Assembly: GCF_019218755.1 (NCBI RefSeq)
Contig: NZ_JAHUWZ010000001.1
Span: 1,488,001 to 1,552,000, forward strand
DNA: 64,000 nucleotides
Source: Acidovorax sp. sif1233
Lineage (GTDB): Bacteria > Pseudomonadota > Gammaproteobacteria > Burkholderiales > Burkholderiaceae_C
Direction of reading: 5' to 3'
This document shows positions 1-8,451 of this stretch, one piece after another (within the stretch, counting starts at the first letter, position 1; each line of letters starts with the position of its first letter). Both the position numbers and the translations under genes were made by a program. The notes under the pieces are model-generated. The model searched no databases, was not told where the DNA came from, and worked only from the letters and a program-made list of their open reading frames with translations.

Positions 1-590
1 GGCGACAAGCCAAACGTCTGCTTGAGGAATTGCACGACCTTCATTTTCTGCGGACCGATGCCGCAGATGACCAGGGTGCCGTGCTGCCAGGCCGTGGTAT
101 CGGGCGGGAACGCAGGTTCCTTTGCCGTGTCCGCGCGGTTCTGGCGGTTCTCGAGCACCTCCCGCCAGAGCCGGGTTCCCAGGCTGGCCTCGGCTTCGAC
201 CACGTGTTGTGCAGCCGTGGCGTCGTCTTCCAGCCCGCGCAGCACCGCCAGCATGTCACCCAATTGCTGCAGACTGGGTGCGGCCTGCTCCGCCTCCCAC
301 CGCCCCGCTCCATGCGGCGCATAGTAGACGGGAAAGCCTTTCGCCTCCTGGTTGAGATCGATGAAGAACGGATCGCCGAACCCATTGAGAGCGACCACGT
401 ACCAGCCCGGCTGCCATTCGCCCGGTGCGGTGCCGACCAGGCTTTCGCCGGTGATGCCGTGGTGGCGAAAGCCGCTTTGCCAACCCTCCCATTGCCCGGG
501 CTGGGGGTAGTGGAAAGGCAAGGCCATGTCGCCCGCGACGATGGCGGCTTCGATGAACTGGCGTGCCGCGTCCGGCAAGATGGATGTCAT
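1..590 (-). CDS. SUKH-like (SMI1/KNR4-type) protein, 3' end outside window
   Basis: This gene enters from the left edge; about 196 codons are visible and its stop is not. The ATG at 590 is preceded by AGGAGG at good spacing. There is no signal peptide, so the product is probably cytoplasmic. Residues 63-112 (YVVALNGFGDPFFIDLN followed by a GFPVYY and an APSLQQL segment) resemble the core of SMI1/KNR4 proteins, where a 'G-x-x-hFhD' strand is followed by 'aPSh..hL'. SUKH proteins are commonly immunity proteins of contact-dependent or type VI toxins. The neighbour at 3105-4097 is a clearer member, which supports a shared immunity-type locus. The family call rests on motif resemblance only. Confidence 0.6.
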   Translation of the reverse strand, partial: MTSILPDAARQFIEAAIVAGDMALPFHYPQPGQWEGWQSGFRHHGITGESLVGTAPGEWQPGWYVVALNGFGDPFFIDLNQEAKGFPVYYAPHGAGRWEAEQAAPSLQQLGDMLAVLRGLEDDATAAQHVVEAEASLGTRLWREVLENRQNRADTAKEPAFPPDTTAWQHGTLVICGIGPQKMKVVQFLKQTFGLS

Positions 591-781
591 GGCTGCCTCC
601 TGGACGGCGTGCGGGGCCTTTGTGCTGCCGCCAGCGCGGCCTGTGTCTGTGACAGCGCGAGCAGACCGGAATGCTCATGCTGCCCTTGCATGGGTCCGGT
701 GATTGCGGGTGCCGGACTCCTGGCGATGGACTTGAGGTGGTAGCAGGTCATGGTCAGCGTGCAGCCAGGCTGCATGTCGTC

Positions 782-1282
782 ATGCAGAATAATGTACCGA
801 TCTACTTCTTGCGCTCTGCGAACGCCATGACGGTTGCCTTTGCATTGCATCACCCGGAGGGCCTGCACATCGCGTGCGGGCTGCAAGAGGCAGTCCTGGT
901 GGACCGTCATGCGGCACTGATCGTGGTGCCGCGCGTACCCCGGGCGGTGCAGGGTTCGGACTGGACCTGGCATCGTCTCAAGGCCTGGAGTGACGGCGGT
1001 TTCATGGTGGGCATCGAGCTGGCGTTCTTCCAAGGTTCCTTGTCCGAATGCTGGCTCTTCCACGATGACGACAGCCGCTATGGCAGGGATTGGAGCGATT
1101 GGTCCGAACGCAAGGAGCGTCGGCGCGCCAAGGCTTTGCGCGACTGGCTGGGCGCGCGGGGCTGGGCTTCTGGGCACCATGCCTGGGGCGAGGTTTGGGT
1201 GGGGTACGACCCGCGCACCGGCTTTGGGTGTGGCGGGGTGCGCTACGGCAGCGCAGATTCGCCCGCGGCCATGCGGGTGTGA
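782..1282 (+). CDS. Hypothetical protein, tryptophan-rich
   Basis: The frame reads as coding: third positions are mostly G or C and the protein is rich in Trp, Asp and Arg, including a charged stretch around DDDSRYGRDWSDWSERKER. I recognise no family. I chose the ATG at 782 because upstream codons look non-coding, but an in-frame ATG at 671 would add 37 residues and neither has a convincing ribosome binding site. There is no signal peptide or membrane segment. It is the only rightward gene in the 1-5000 cluster of SUKH-like and exported proteins, so it may be an effector-like or accessory component; that is inference from position only. Confidence 0.55.
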   Translation: MQNNVPIYFLRSANAMTVAFALHHPEGLHIACGLQEAVLVDRHAALIVVPRVPRAVQGSDWTWHRLKAWSDGGFMVGIELAFFQGSLSECWLFHDDDSRYGRDWSDWSERKERRRAKALRDWLGARGWASGHHAWGEVWVGYDPRTGFGCGGVRYGSADSPAAMRV

Positions 1283-1307
1283 AACCCCGATGTCACCGCG
1301 CCCGGCC

Positions 1308-1748
1308 TCAACGGCGTTCTGGCGCCCCGTGAAGAGGGCCCGGCTGGGCTCTGAGTTGCTGCTTGTTGCGGGCACGCGGCCGGTTTTCGCCCATGTCCCA
1401 TTCCTGTACGTGGCCGCTAGGGCGGTGCAGCCCGAAATACCCTATCAGGCTGCTGCCCGTCCAGGTGCCGGCGTACCCCTGCGGTGCGGGTGAGAGGCTG
1501 TGCACACCGACCACGGTGTAGTGCGCCGATCGCTCATGGAGCGTACAGCGCAGTTTGCCGGCCTGGCCAGGGTAGAGGGATGCCGCCACGGCGAGAATGC
1601 GGGCGCACTCGCGCTGGGGTACCTCCGGTACCTTGTCCGCCGCCCCAGCGAGAGCTGATGCAAGCGCGCAAGCCAGCGCCAGCAGGGCGTGAAGGCCCAA
1701 ATCGATGGCCCGGTCTTGCGCGCCCAACTGGCTGGAATGTCCGAACAT
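1308..1748 (-). CDS. Hypothetical exported protein
   Basis: The product is about 146 residues. The hydrophobic run LHALLALACALASALAGA near residues 18-36 ends in small residues and looks like a signal peptide. The mature part contains two cysteines (REC and LRC), which could form a periplasmic disulfide. I chose the start at 1748 because a GGGAGAGGG sequence precedes it; a longer reading frame to 1880 exists, but its extra N-terminus is low-complexity and would bury the signal. I recognise no family. It lies in the same orientation as the exported protein at 1961-2638 and may belong to the same cluster. Confidence 0.55.
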   Translation of the reverse strand: MFGHSSQLGAQDRAIDLGLHALLALACALASALAGAADKVPEVPQRECARILAVAASLYPGQAGKLRCTLHERSAHYTVVGVHSLSPAPQGYAGTWTGSSLIGYFGLHRPSGHVQEWDMGENRPRARNKQQLRAQPGPLHGAPERR

Positions 1749-1960
1749 GGCGTTTTGCCCTCTCCCATGAGGAGGGGCCAGAGAAGGTTTTTGGAGGCCG
1801 GCGAAGGCCGGTGTCATGCACTCCACATGCCCGATGCGCGAGCCGGGACGGAACAATACGATGGGATTGTCGTTTGCCATGGTGCGTGGGGTGTCGCGGC
1901 AGGGCAGTGCGTCTGCATCCGAAGCGCTGGATGCTGGCGAGGTGGAGCAGAAAGAAGAGG

Positions 1961-2638
1961 CTACGGAAGGTCCTGTGCGCGGGTGCCCAACTTGAGGCTG
2001 GCGCAGAACACCGAGAACTCGCCTTTCTCATCAATGGGTGGGTTTTGCAATTGGACGAAGAGGTCGGGTGCGAACTGCACCAGCGTGACATCGGCGCCGC
2101 CCGAGCCCGCATAGATGCCCGTGTAATTTTTGATGCGCTGACGCGACCAGCCCATGCGCACGGTGGTTTCGCCCTTCCATGCGGGTTTGCCGCAGAAGGT
2201 GGTGGCTTCAGCAGGCTGTGCGCCGGCCTGGGCATTCGACACCATCCATCGGCCGTCTTCCTCGCGCATGAATGCATCCAGGAGCGGACTGCCACCAGGC
2301 CATATGCGCACCACCTGCACACTCGGTCCCGGGGTACCGATGTTGATCACCCAATCGCACACGTTGTAGGGCGGCTGGCCGCCGTCTTCCTTGTCCTTGC
2401 ATTCGCCCTGCTGCACAGGATCGGGCCGGGCCTTGACGATATTGATTGCGCACAAGCGCCCGTGGGGAGCGAGTTCCATCCGCTTGGGGCGGGTAGTCTT
2501 GTAGCCCACGGGTAGATCAAACTCGAGACCACAGGCGGCGACGGGGATGGTGGTGGGTTGGCCGGCTTGAGCGCAAGGGAGCATGCCCAGGGTGGCAAGC
2601 AACGCAAAGGCAGGTACTGTTCGCAAGGAAGGCTTCAT
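1961..2638 (-). CDS. Hypothetical exported protein
   Basis: The 225-residue product starts with a clear Sec signal peptide (KPSLRTVPAFALLATLGML then PCAQA/GQP). The mature chain has five or more cysteines (AACG, RLCAI, GECKD, NVCDW, TFCGK, VFCAS), fitting a disulfide-stabilised periplasmic protein. No family is recognised. Its ATG overlaps the stop of the DUF4274-like gene upstream by four bases (ATGA), so it is the third gene of a translationally coupled run SUKH, DUF4274-like, exported protein. That coupling suggests one functional unit, possibly an immunity or accessory set. Confidence 0.7.
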   Translation of the reverse strand: MKPSLRTVPAFALLATLGMLPCAQAGQPTTIPVAACGLEFDLPVGYKTTRPKRMELAPHGRLCAINIVKARPDPVQQGECKDKEDGGQPPYNVCDWVINIGTPGPSVQVVRIWPGGSPLLDAFMREEDGRWMVSNAQAGAQPAEATTFCGKPAWKGETTVRMGWSRQRIKNYTGIYAGSGGADVTLVQFAPDLFVQLQNPPIDEKGEFSVFCASLKLGTRAQDLP

Positions 2639-3108
2639 CGGGGACTCTCTTTTGCATCGGAGGGCGCTGGCGGCGGCTGCATGAGCGGCGACCCCTCATG
2701 CTGTGCGCGGATGCTTTCCACGTAGGCCGGGCCAAACGCCCGGGCGCAGTCTGCTATTGGGTCGCATGCGATGCCTTGCAGTCGAAAGCCGTCGGGATAG
2801 CGTCGTTCAATAGCACAGAGCAGTGCATTCGCGTTCCAGCGCGCGGGCTCACCGTCCAGGGTGGCGCGGGCCTGCGGGTCGCCCAGCAATTCATGGAACT
2901 GCCAGTAGATGAAGAGGGCCGTGCCTGCGCTGCATTCAGGATGACCCACCACGCAACACAGAGGCTCGAAACCGTCGTTCGCGTTGTAGCTGCGACTGAA
3001 GCGGTCGAGCTGGTCGCTGGTGGTGAAGTGGGTGACGAGGGTGCACATCTCGTCATACCCGCATTCCAGGGCTTGCGCCACGCGATCGACAGTGTGTGTA
3101 GGGGTCAT
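2635..3108 (-). CDS. DUF4274-like protein
   Basis: The product is 157 residues. The central segment, with NANDGFEPL followed by GHPECSAGTALFIYW, matches the DUF4274 pattern as I remember it (an N-x-D-D-G-F-E stretch, then P-x-C-x-x-G-T-A-L-x-x-Y-W). The function of DUF4274 is unknown. The ATG at 3108 overlaps the stop of the SUKH gene at 3105-4097 (ATGA), and its own stop overlaps the next start at 2638 the same way. An in-frame extension to 3177 is rejected because it lies inside the coupled upstream gene. There is no signal peptide, so it is probably cytoplasmic. Confidence 0.7.
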   Translation of the reverse strand: MTPTHTVDRVAQALECGYDEMCTLVTHFTTSDQLDRFSRSYNANDGFEPLCCVVGHPECSAGTALFIYWQFHELLGDPQARATLDGEPARWNANALLCAIERRYPDGFRLQGIACDPIADCARAFGPAYVESIRAQHEGSPLMQPPPAPSDAKESPR

Positions 3109-4097
3109 GCTCCTCCCTCGTCCCCGTTGCGCAGGCTCTGCAGCACCCTGGCGCTGAAATCCGGGCTCAAACGCCATTGGTTGTCGGCTTGCAGCAGATC
3201 ACCTGCCATGGCGCGCGCCTGGAACCAGTCTTCCACGAACCCGGGTGCCCAGGCGCCGGTGCCGAAGTGTGCGCTGCCCACCATCGCGATGACTCCTGGG
3301 TAGGACTGCATAAAGCCTTCCTTCGACCGCACCGGCCGGCTGTGGCTCAGCAGCAGGAACTGGGTGGCGTACATCAGGTGCGAATTCGTGTCCGCATGCA
3401 GCGTGAAATAGCCCCTGTCCTCCACGATGGTCTCGGCCAGGCGGCGAATATTTGCGGGCATCTCCGGATCGGGCCACTGATCGCAGAGTTTCTGCAGCCG
3501 CGTGTTGAAAGGCGCGCTGCGCACATGTGCAAGGGCATCGTGCTTCACGTCCTCAGGATCGTCTTCGTACTCGGATGCATGCACGAGACCCCGCACGAAG
3601 GTTTCGAAATCCGCCGCGAGCGGGGTGATGCGGTAGTCCGCCTCCTGGTTGACGTGCACCACGCAAGGTTCGCCAGAAGGGCCACAGGCGCGATAGTCCA
3701 GCGCGATCATGTCGTGGCCGGCCGAGGGGCAGTCGCCGAAGTACACGCCGATGTCCGGGTAGTCCCATTCCTCGATCTTGAAACGGCTGCCGAGGCTGCC
3801 GCACAGGCTCCACTGCTTGCCGAATCCGATGCCCTTGAAGGCGCTGATCGCCACATGGTCCTCGGCCCAGGAGGTGGGCTGGTCGGTGGGGAAACGGCCG
3901 TGAGCGGGAATGCCGCCGTTCTGCGTCTGCATCAGCGCGATGTAGCTGGCCGGGAGTTTGTAGCCCAGTTCAGCCTCGACCGCCACAGTGGTTTCCGGCG
4001 AGGGCGCGGGCTCGCCGTACTCCCTGCGCGCGTAGTCGCTGTCTTCCCAGAACCCGACAAGGTCGAAACCGGCAAAAGGCGGTTTACCTGCGTTCAT
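3105..4097 (-). CDS. SMI1/KNR4 family (SUKH) protein
   Basis: This 330-residue protein has a typical SUKH N-terminal half. The stretch VEAELGYKLPASYIALMQTQ at residues 40-59, followed by NGGIP, is the helix-turn signature of the family, and the segments FGDCPSAGHDMIALDYR and PCVVHVNQE are the central strands. Residues 180-330 form a second region I do not recognise. SUKH proteins usually neutralise cognate toxins or act as poly-immunity proteins. GAGGGGAGAA lies upstream of the start at 4097. It heads an ATGA-coupled run with the DUF4274-like and exported genes. No toxin is visible in the window; it may lie to the left. Confidence 0.8.
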   Translation of the reverse strand: MNAGKPPFAGFDLVGFWEDSDYARREYGEPAPSPETTVAVEAELGYKLPASYIALMQTQNGGIPAHGRFPTDQPTSWAEDHVAISAFKGIGFGKQWSLCGSLGSRFKIEEWDYPDIGVYFGDCPSAGHDMIALDYRACGPSGEPCVVHVNQEADYRITPLAADFETFVRGLVHASEYEDDPEDVKHDALAHVRSAPFNTRLQKLCDQWPDPEMPANIRRLAETIVEDRGYFTLHADTNSHLMYATQFLLLSHSRPVRSKEGFMQSYPGVIAMVGSAHFGTGAWAPGFVEDWFQARAMAGDLLQADNQWRLSPDFSARVLQSLRNGDEGGA

Positions 4098-4181
4098 GCG
4101 TTCGTTCTCCCCTCGCTGGCTCGTTCATGGATTTGCACGTGGAATTTCCTCGCTGGCAATCAGGATCCGCCAGACCCGGCC

Positions 4182-4991
4182 TTACTGCCACTCCACCACA
4201 TAGTCGTCTTTTAGCCGCCGCCCGGTGTTCATTTCGGGTTCGGGCAGATAGCTGCCAGCATCTCGCTCCTGGCCCTGGAAGCGCACCTGGCGCTGCGCGC
4301 GCAGCACCTGCCGGCCGTTCGCGCCAGAGGCGGTCTGGCCCCACACCGCCGACTCGGTCGCGTTGTTGGCCGTCATGTTGGTGTGCAGCAGCACCCGGCC
4401 GTCGCGCTCCACCAGGATCAGCAGCCAGCCGCTGCCGTAGATGGCGGTAAGCGGTGCATCGGCATGCACCAGGCGCGCCACGCCGTTGCGGCCGGTGCCG
4501 GTGCGCGTCTTCATCAGGTTCAGGAATGCGCCGCTGGTGATCTGCGCGCGCTCGAAGTCGCGCCGCAAGGCGGCAGCATGGCGCTGGGCTAGGCAATCTG
4601 ACAGGGACTCCACCTCCTGCTGCGTAAACGCCGAGGGCGGCAGGTACAAGGTGTCGCCGCGGTCGTGGCCGCTGCGCTTGCTGGCGCCGCTCGTATCCAG
4701 GTTCAGGCCCAGGTTGTAGATGTGCGGGCTTGCCTGGCGCAGCCAGGGATCGAGGTTCTTGTAGTAGGCCTCGTAGTGGATGGCGGCCAGCACGACACCC
4801 CGGTAGCGGTAGCGCAGCTCTGCGCGCGAGCCGCCGGCCTCGTTCTCGCCCCAGGGCCGGGCGTCGACGATGAAATCGCCGCCGGGACAAGCCAGGTGCG
4901 TGACGGGCTGGAAGGATTGAGCCATGGCATGCGTTCCCATGAGGACGAGGCCGGAAAAGACTGTCATGAGGCGTTTCAATGCCAACACCAT
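4182..4991 (-). CDS. Hypothetical exported protein
   Basis: The product is about 269 residues with an N-terminal signal peptide (LKRLMTVFSGLVLMGTHAMA, cleavage near AMA/QS). I chose the ATG at 4991 because AAGGGG lies just upstream; an alternative ATG at 5015 adds eight charged residues. The mature protein contains a repeated pattern of aromatic and arginine residues (ELRYRYRGVV, AIHYEAYYKN) and two cysteines, and I recognise no family. It begins about 85 bases upstream of the SUKH-led coupled set on the same strand, so co-transcription is plausible. A terminator at 5172-5204 separates it from the tRNA gene. Confidence 0.65.
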   Translation of the reverse strand: MVLALKRLMTVFSGLVLMGTHAMAQSFQPVTHLACPGGDFIVDARPWGENEAGGSRAELRYRYRGVVLAAIHYEAYYKNLDPWLRQASPHIYNLGLNLDTSGASKRSGHDRGDTLYLPPSAFTQQEVESLSDCLAQRHAAALRRDFERAQITSGAFLNLMKTRTGTGRNGVARLVHADAPLTAIYGSGWLLILVERDGRVLLHTNMTANNATESAVWGQTASGANGRQVLRAQRQVRFQGQERDAGSYLPEPEMNTGRRLKDDYVVEWQ

Positions 4992-5171
4992 AAACCCCTT
5001 GCGCTCTTCTCGCATCTGGCATGCAGGGCCTGCACAATGGCGCCTCCAACACTGGCGAGATCAGCGGGATCATCGTTGATGCAGGGCAACAGACAACCCC
5101 GTGGAGCCTGTTCGGCCTCGAGGAGCGAGGAGCACCATGCCTCAACGGGGTAGCGTTGAACCCGTCAGGTC

Positions 5172-5204
5172 AAAAAAAAGCCCCATCTGTGAAGAAGGGG
5201 CTTT
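5172..5204 (-). terminator. Rho-independent terminator of the tRNA-Ser gene
   Basis: On the minus strand the sequence forms an 8-bp stem (AAAGCCCC at 5177-5184 pairing with GGGGCTTT at 5197-5204) with a 12-base loop, followed by a run of eight T (A5172-A5179 on the plus strand). It lies about 65 bases downstream of the tRNA-Ser 3' end and is oriented correctly for it. Confidence 0.85.
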
Positions 5205-5268
5205 GGATGTGCGGGACTTCGTGGGACGGATTGATCAATCTGTCCAGGTCCTTGATTTTTTAGCTAAC

Positions 5269-5358
<90 letters not shown>

Positions 5359-5368
5359 GAAGCCTTCT

Positions 5369-5374
5369 ATTGTA
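5369..5374 (-). promoter_or_regulatory. Probable -10 element for tRNA-Ser
   Basis: The minus strand carries TACAAT, one mismatch from the sigma-70 TATAAT consensus, 11-16 bases upstream of the tRNA 5' end. No strong -35 hexamer is visible at 17-base spacing. Confidence 0.5.
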
Positions 5375-5424
5375 GCAGTGATTTTGGGTGTTTTCTGTGG
5401 TCGACTTGATTTTACTGGTGGCTC

Positions 5425-6732
5425 TTAGTGGGCTGGCGACGCTGCGAGTGGTTCTGTTTTCATGGAGGGGCTTGCTTGTACGGCATCATCGTTCCTCTCG
5501 ATGCGGTTGCGTCCAGCATTCTTGCCACGGTACAGCGCTGCATCGGCTTGCTGCATGGCGCGGTCAAGTTCCTGTGGGTCAGCGAAACCTGGCGAGATGC
5601 CGATGGTCACTGTGCAGCGGATGGGGCCGCCTGGTGCCGCGGCGGTCATTACTTCGGTGTTTTCGATGGCGGCGCGCGTGCGTTCCGCCAGGCGCATGGC
5701 GCCCTCTGCATCGGTGTTCAGGCAGATGACAACGAACTCTTCTCCACCCAGGCGGCAAGCGAGGTCTCCCTGGCGGGCAGTCTCTCTCAGCACATCGGCC
5801 ACATGGCACAGAACGGTATCGCCGACCTGATGGCCGTAGCTGTCGTTGATGTGTTTGAAATGATCGATGTCCACGATCAGCAGGTGCGCAGGACCTGCAG
5901 TGCGTGAGCGGAAATGCGCCTGCAACCCTTCGAGCAGGCCGCGCCGGTTCAGCAGCCGTGTCAGTGGGTCGTGGGCCGCCATGGCGCGCAGTTCATCGGT
6001 GAGCCGGCGCAACACCAGCCAGACAATGGACGGTGCCAGCACGGTCGCCAGAAAGGACATGTACAGATAGAACACGGTCTGGAAACGGCTGTCCATGTCC
6101 AGTGCCTCCAGTCCGTTCTGGAGAACGGTCACGAACTTCACCGCATTCAGGGCGAATATGCCGCCGATCAGGGCGGCGAACAGCACCATCTCCACGCGCA
6201 GATCTCTGGCAAACGTGCGTGCGCCATGGATCACGGTGGCCATCATGGCCGCAAAGAGCAGGGCAGACGCGCCCGCCAGCATGGCATAACGGGCCGCTGT
6301 TCCCAGCGTCCACTGCGCCACCACCTGCGCTGCGGTGTAGGCCAGTGCCAGTGTGAGGAGAGGGCGCCAGAGCGGAGCCGGGCGGCCAAAGAACCGCATG
6401 GCACCGACTCCGTAGACGGCTGGTGCACACAGGGTGAGCGTATGGTTGACCACGCTCATCGCGTTCCATCCCGGAGGGCCGCCCGCCAGTTGCAGCACGT
6501 AGGCTGAACCCAGCAGGAAGTTTCCGATGGCGAACACTTCCATGCCCATCTTCTTGCCGTGCAGGCGCGTGCTGATCAGCAGGAACATGGCGCCAAAGCA
6601 CAGCAGATGCACGCATAGCATGCCGACGATGAGGGTGGCGCCCATGGGTTCTTGTACGTGAAGGTGTCTCGGTGGGAAGGCGAAATGGCCGCTCATCCTA
6701 GCCGACGCCATGTTGGCTGCACCGTGATGCAT
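5425..6732 (-). CDS. Membrane diguanylate cyclase (GGDEF domain)
   Basis: The 435-residue protein has about seven hydrophobic segments in residues 30-255 (for example TLIVGMLCVHLLCFGAMFLL and FLATVLAPSIVWLVL) and a C-terminal GGDEF domain (about 265-420). The active-site motif is intact as RLGGEEFVVICLN, and the substrate-binding stretch DIDHFKHINDSYGHQVGD is present, so it should make cyclic di-GMP from two GTP at the inner membrane. I see no I-site RxxD immediately before GGEEF, so product inhibition is doubtful. No EAL domain is present. The start at 6732 has GGAAG upstream; an internal ATG at 6645 would begin just before the first membrane segment and is also possible. Confidence 0.88.
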   Translation of the reverse strand: MHHGAANMASARMSGHFAFPPRHLHVQEPMGATLIVGMLCVHLLCFGAMFLLISTRLHGKKMGMEVFAIGNFLLGSAYVLQLAGGPPGWNAMSVVNHTLTLCAPAVYGVGAMRFFGRPAPLWRPLLTLALAYTAAQVVAQWTLGTAARYAMLAGASALLFAAMMATVIHGARTFARDLRVEMVLFAALIGGIFALNAVKFVTVLQNGLEALDMDSRFQTVFYLYMSFLATVLAPSIVWLVLRRLTDELRAMAAHDPLTRLLNRRGLLEGLQAHFRSRTAGPAHLLIVDIDHFKHINDSYGHQVGDTVLCHVADVLRETARQGDLACRLGGEEFVVICLNTDAEGAMRLAERTRAAIENTEVMTAAAPGGPIRCTVTIGISPGFADPQELDRAMQQADAALYRGKNAGRNRIERNDDAVQASPSMKTEPLAASPAH

Positions 6733-6881
6733 TCACGACGCTTCCGGCTCGGTGCAGGGGTCAGGGCAACGGCTGGCGGTCTGGACGAACCTCCATGCAC
6801 GGAGTCGTAAGTAAAGACTGGCGCCGGACGCTGGTGGCCTGTGCCCTCCAGCGTGTGCCGTTCACCCATTGGATGCGGTCA

Positions 6882-6900
6882 AGGCCGACGGCATCGGCCT
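6882..6900. terminator. Hairpin at the 3' side of the NfeD/QmcA unit
   Basis: A perfect 7-bp stem (AGGCCGA at 6882-6888 with TCGGCCT at 6894-6900) with a 5-base loop lies 12 bases beyond the stop codon of the SPFH gene. No T-run follows, so it is only a possible terminator or mRNA 3' end stabiliser. Confidence 0.35.
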
Positions 6901-6911
6901 GTCGCGAGGTC

Positions 6912-7832
6912 TCAGTTGCGTGGCGTGCCCGTGGTTTGCACCATCTTCATTGCCGAGCCAATCAGTGCCGACACCTCGGTCATGTTGCTGGGCACGATGA
7001 GCGTGGTGTTCGAGTCCGCAGCCACCTGGCTGTATGCCTCCACCGCCTTTTCCGCCACCTTGAGCTGGACGGCCTGCTCGCCCCCGGGCTGGCGGATGGC
7101 CGATGCCACGCGTTCGATGGCCTGGGCATTGGCTTCGGCCACGGCCTTGATGGATTCGGCCTCGCCCTGGGCCTTGTTGATGACGGCCTGCTTTTCGCCC
7201 TCGGATCGCGCGATGAAGGCCTCGCGCTCGCCGGTGGCGATGTTGATCTGCTCCTGGCGGCGGCCTTCGGAGGCGGCGATGAGGGCGCGCTTTTCACGCT
7301 CGGCCGTGATCTGGGCCTGCATGGCGTGCAGGATTTCCTTCGGGGGGGTCAGGTCCTTGATTTCGTAGCGCAGCACCTTCACGCCCCAGTTCAACGCGGC
7401 TTCGTCGATGGCCTGCACGACCTGGGCGTTGATGATGTCGCGCTCTTCAAAGGTCTTGTCCAGTTCCAGCTTGCCGATGACCGATCGCAGCGAGGTCTGC
7501 GCCAGCTGCGTCACCGCCATGATGTAGTTGCTGGAGCCATAGCTTGCCCGCATGGGGTCGGTGACCTGGAAGTAGAGGATGCCGTCCACCTGCAGCTGGG
7601 TGTTGTCGCGCGTGATGCAGATCTGGCTGGGAACGTCGAGCGGGATTTCCTTCAGGCTGTGCTTGTAGGCGACCTTGTCGACAAAGGGCACCAGGAAGTT
7701 CAGTCCCGGTGTGAGGGTGCCGGCATATTTGCCCAGGCGTTCCTTGACCCAGGCGTTCTGCTGGGGGACGACCTTGACCGAGCGCGCGATGAAGATCACG
7801 GCAATGACGAGAATGACGATGGCAATTTCCAT
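6912..7832 (-). CDS. qmcA: SPFH/Band 7 membrane protein, QmcA-like
   Basis: The 306-residue product has one N-terminal membrane anchor (EIAIVILVIAVIFIARSV) and then a stomatin/Band 7 domain from VVPQQNAWVKERLGKY onward. A long Glu/Ala/Arg-rich coiled coil follows (ITAEREKRALIAASEGRR and on to about residue 250), typical of SPFH oligomers that form membrane cages. QmcA-type proteins act in inner-membrane microdomains and quality control. The gene lies 49 bases downstream of an NfeD-type gene on the same strand, the usual partner pair. GAGAGG precedes the start. Confidence 0.88.
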   Translation of the reverse strand: MEIAIVILVIAVIFIARSVKVVPQQNAWVKERLGKYAGTLTPGLNFLVPFVDKVAYKHSLKEIPLDVPSQICITRDNTQLQVDGILYFQVTDPMRASYGSSNYIMAVTQLAQTSLRSVIGKLELDKTFEERDIINAQVVQAIDEAALNWGVKVLRYEIKDLTPPKEILHAMQAQITAEREKRALIAASEGRRQEQINIATGEREAFIARSEGEKQAVINKAQGEAESIKAVAEANAQAIERVASAIRQPGGEQAVQLKVAEKAVEAYSQVAADSNTTLIVPSNMTEVSALIGSAMKMVQTTGTPRN

Positions 7833-7881
7833 GAAGAACCTCTCTTTTCTTTTCTGGGAGTGAAGCGTTGGCGGCCGCTAC

Positions 7882-8307
7882 CTACAGCGGATCGACCAGC
7901 AGGCGGTTGCCCACCAGTTCGGCCACGCGGTGCATGCCCGTGGAGGGCGTGACGCCCGGGCGGTGAATGGCTGTCCAGGTGGCGCCGCGGTATTTCACCG
8001 TGGTGGTTCCGTCCGGGTTCCAGCCTTCGATGAGGATGGTCTCGCCAACGTCCATGTTCACGCTGCGGTCGGCGCGGGCGGACGGGTCTCCGGGACGTTT
8101 TTTCTTGAGGTAGTACCAGCCCACCACCGCCCCCCCGCCCACGATGGCGGCGGCCACGATCTGCACCGTGACCGGCAGGCCCAGGTGCGCGGCCAGGGCG
8201 GCTGCCACCAGGCCCACCGCCACCATGAGCAGGTAGAAAGTGCCCGTGAGCAATTCCGCGACGACCACAGCGCCCGCGGCCAGCCACCAGATGGTGGATT
8301 CCTCCAT
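7882..8307 (-). CDS. NfeD-family membrane protein
   Basis: The product is about 141 residues. Two or three hydrophobic segments (TIWWLAAGAVVVAELLTG, FYLLMVAVGLVAAALAAHLG and IVAAAIVGGGAVVGWYYL) are followed by an OB-fold tail (GETILIEGW to YRGATWTAIHRPG) typical of short NfeD proteins. These partner with SPFH proteins, and the SPFH gene follows directly. I chose the start at 8307 because GAGGAG sits upstream; a longer frame to 8370 has no such site. It is divergent from the decarboxylase gene at 8452. Confidence 0.85.
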   Translation of the reverse strand: MEESTIWWLAAGAVVVAELLTGTFYLLMVAVGLVAAALAAHLGLPVTVQIVAAAIVGGGAVVGWYYLKKKRPGDPSARADRSVNMDVGETILIEGWNPDGTTTVKYRGATWTAIHRPGVTPSTGMHRVAELVGNRLLVDPL

Positions 8308-8451
8308 AGCCGACTCCTCGTTGTTTGTGTTTAGTGCACCACATTCTGGGTCAAAAGCATGGCAGTTCAAAGGCGCGTCAACGTTATTCCTTACACTTCG
8401 CGCCTATTTCGTTTTTTGGCCGGGCAGGGCACGGTTGCACGGAGGCTGCGC

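Noticed and set aside
587..1375. A 262-codon minus-strand reading frame near the left edge
   Set aside because: It is antisense to the 782-1282 frame, whose third positions look coding; the minus frame is proline-, alanine- and arginine-rich without motifs.
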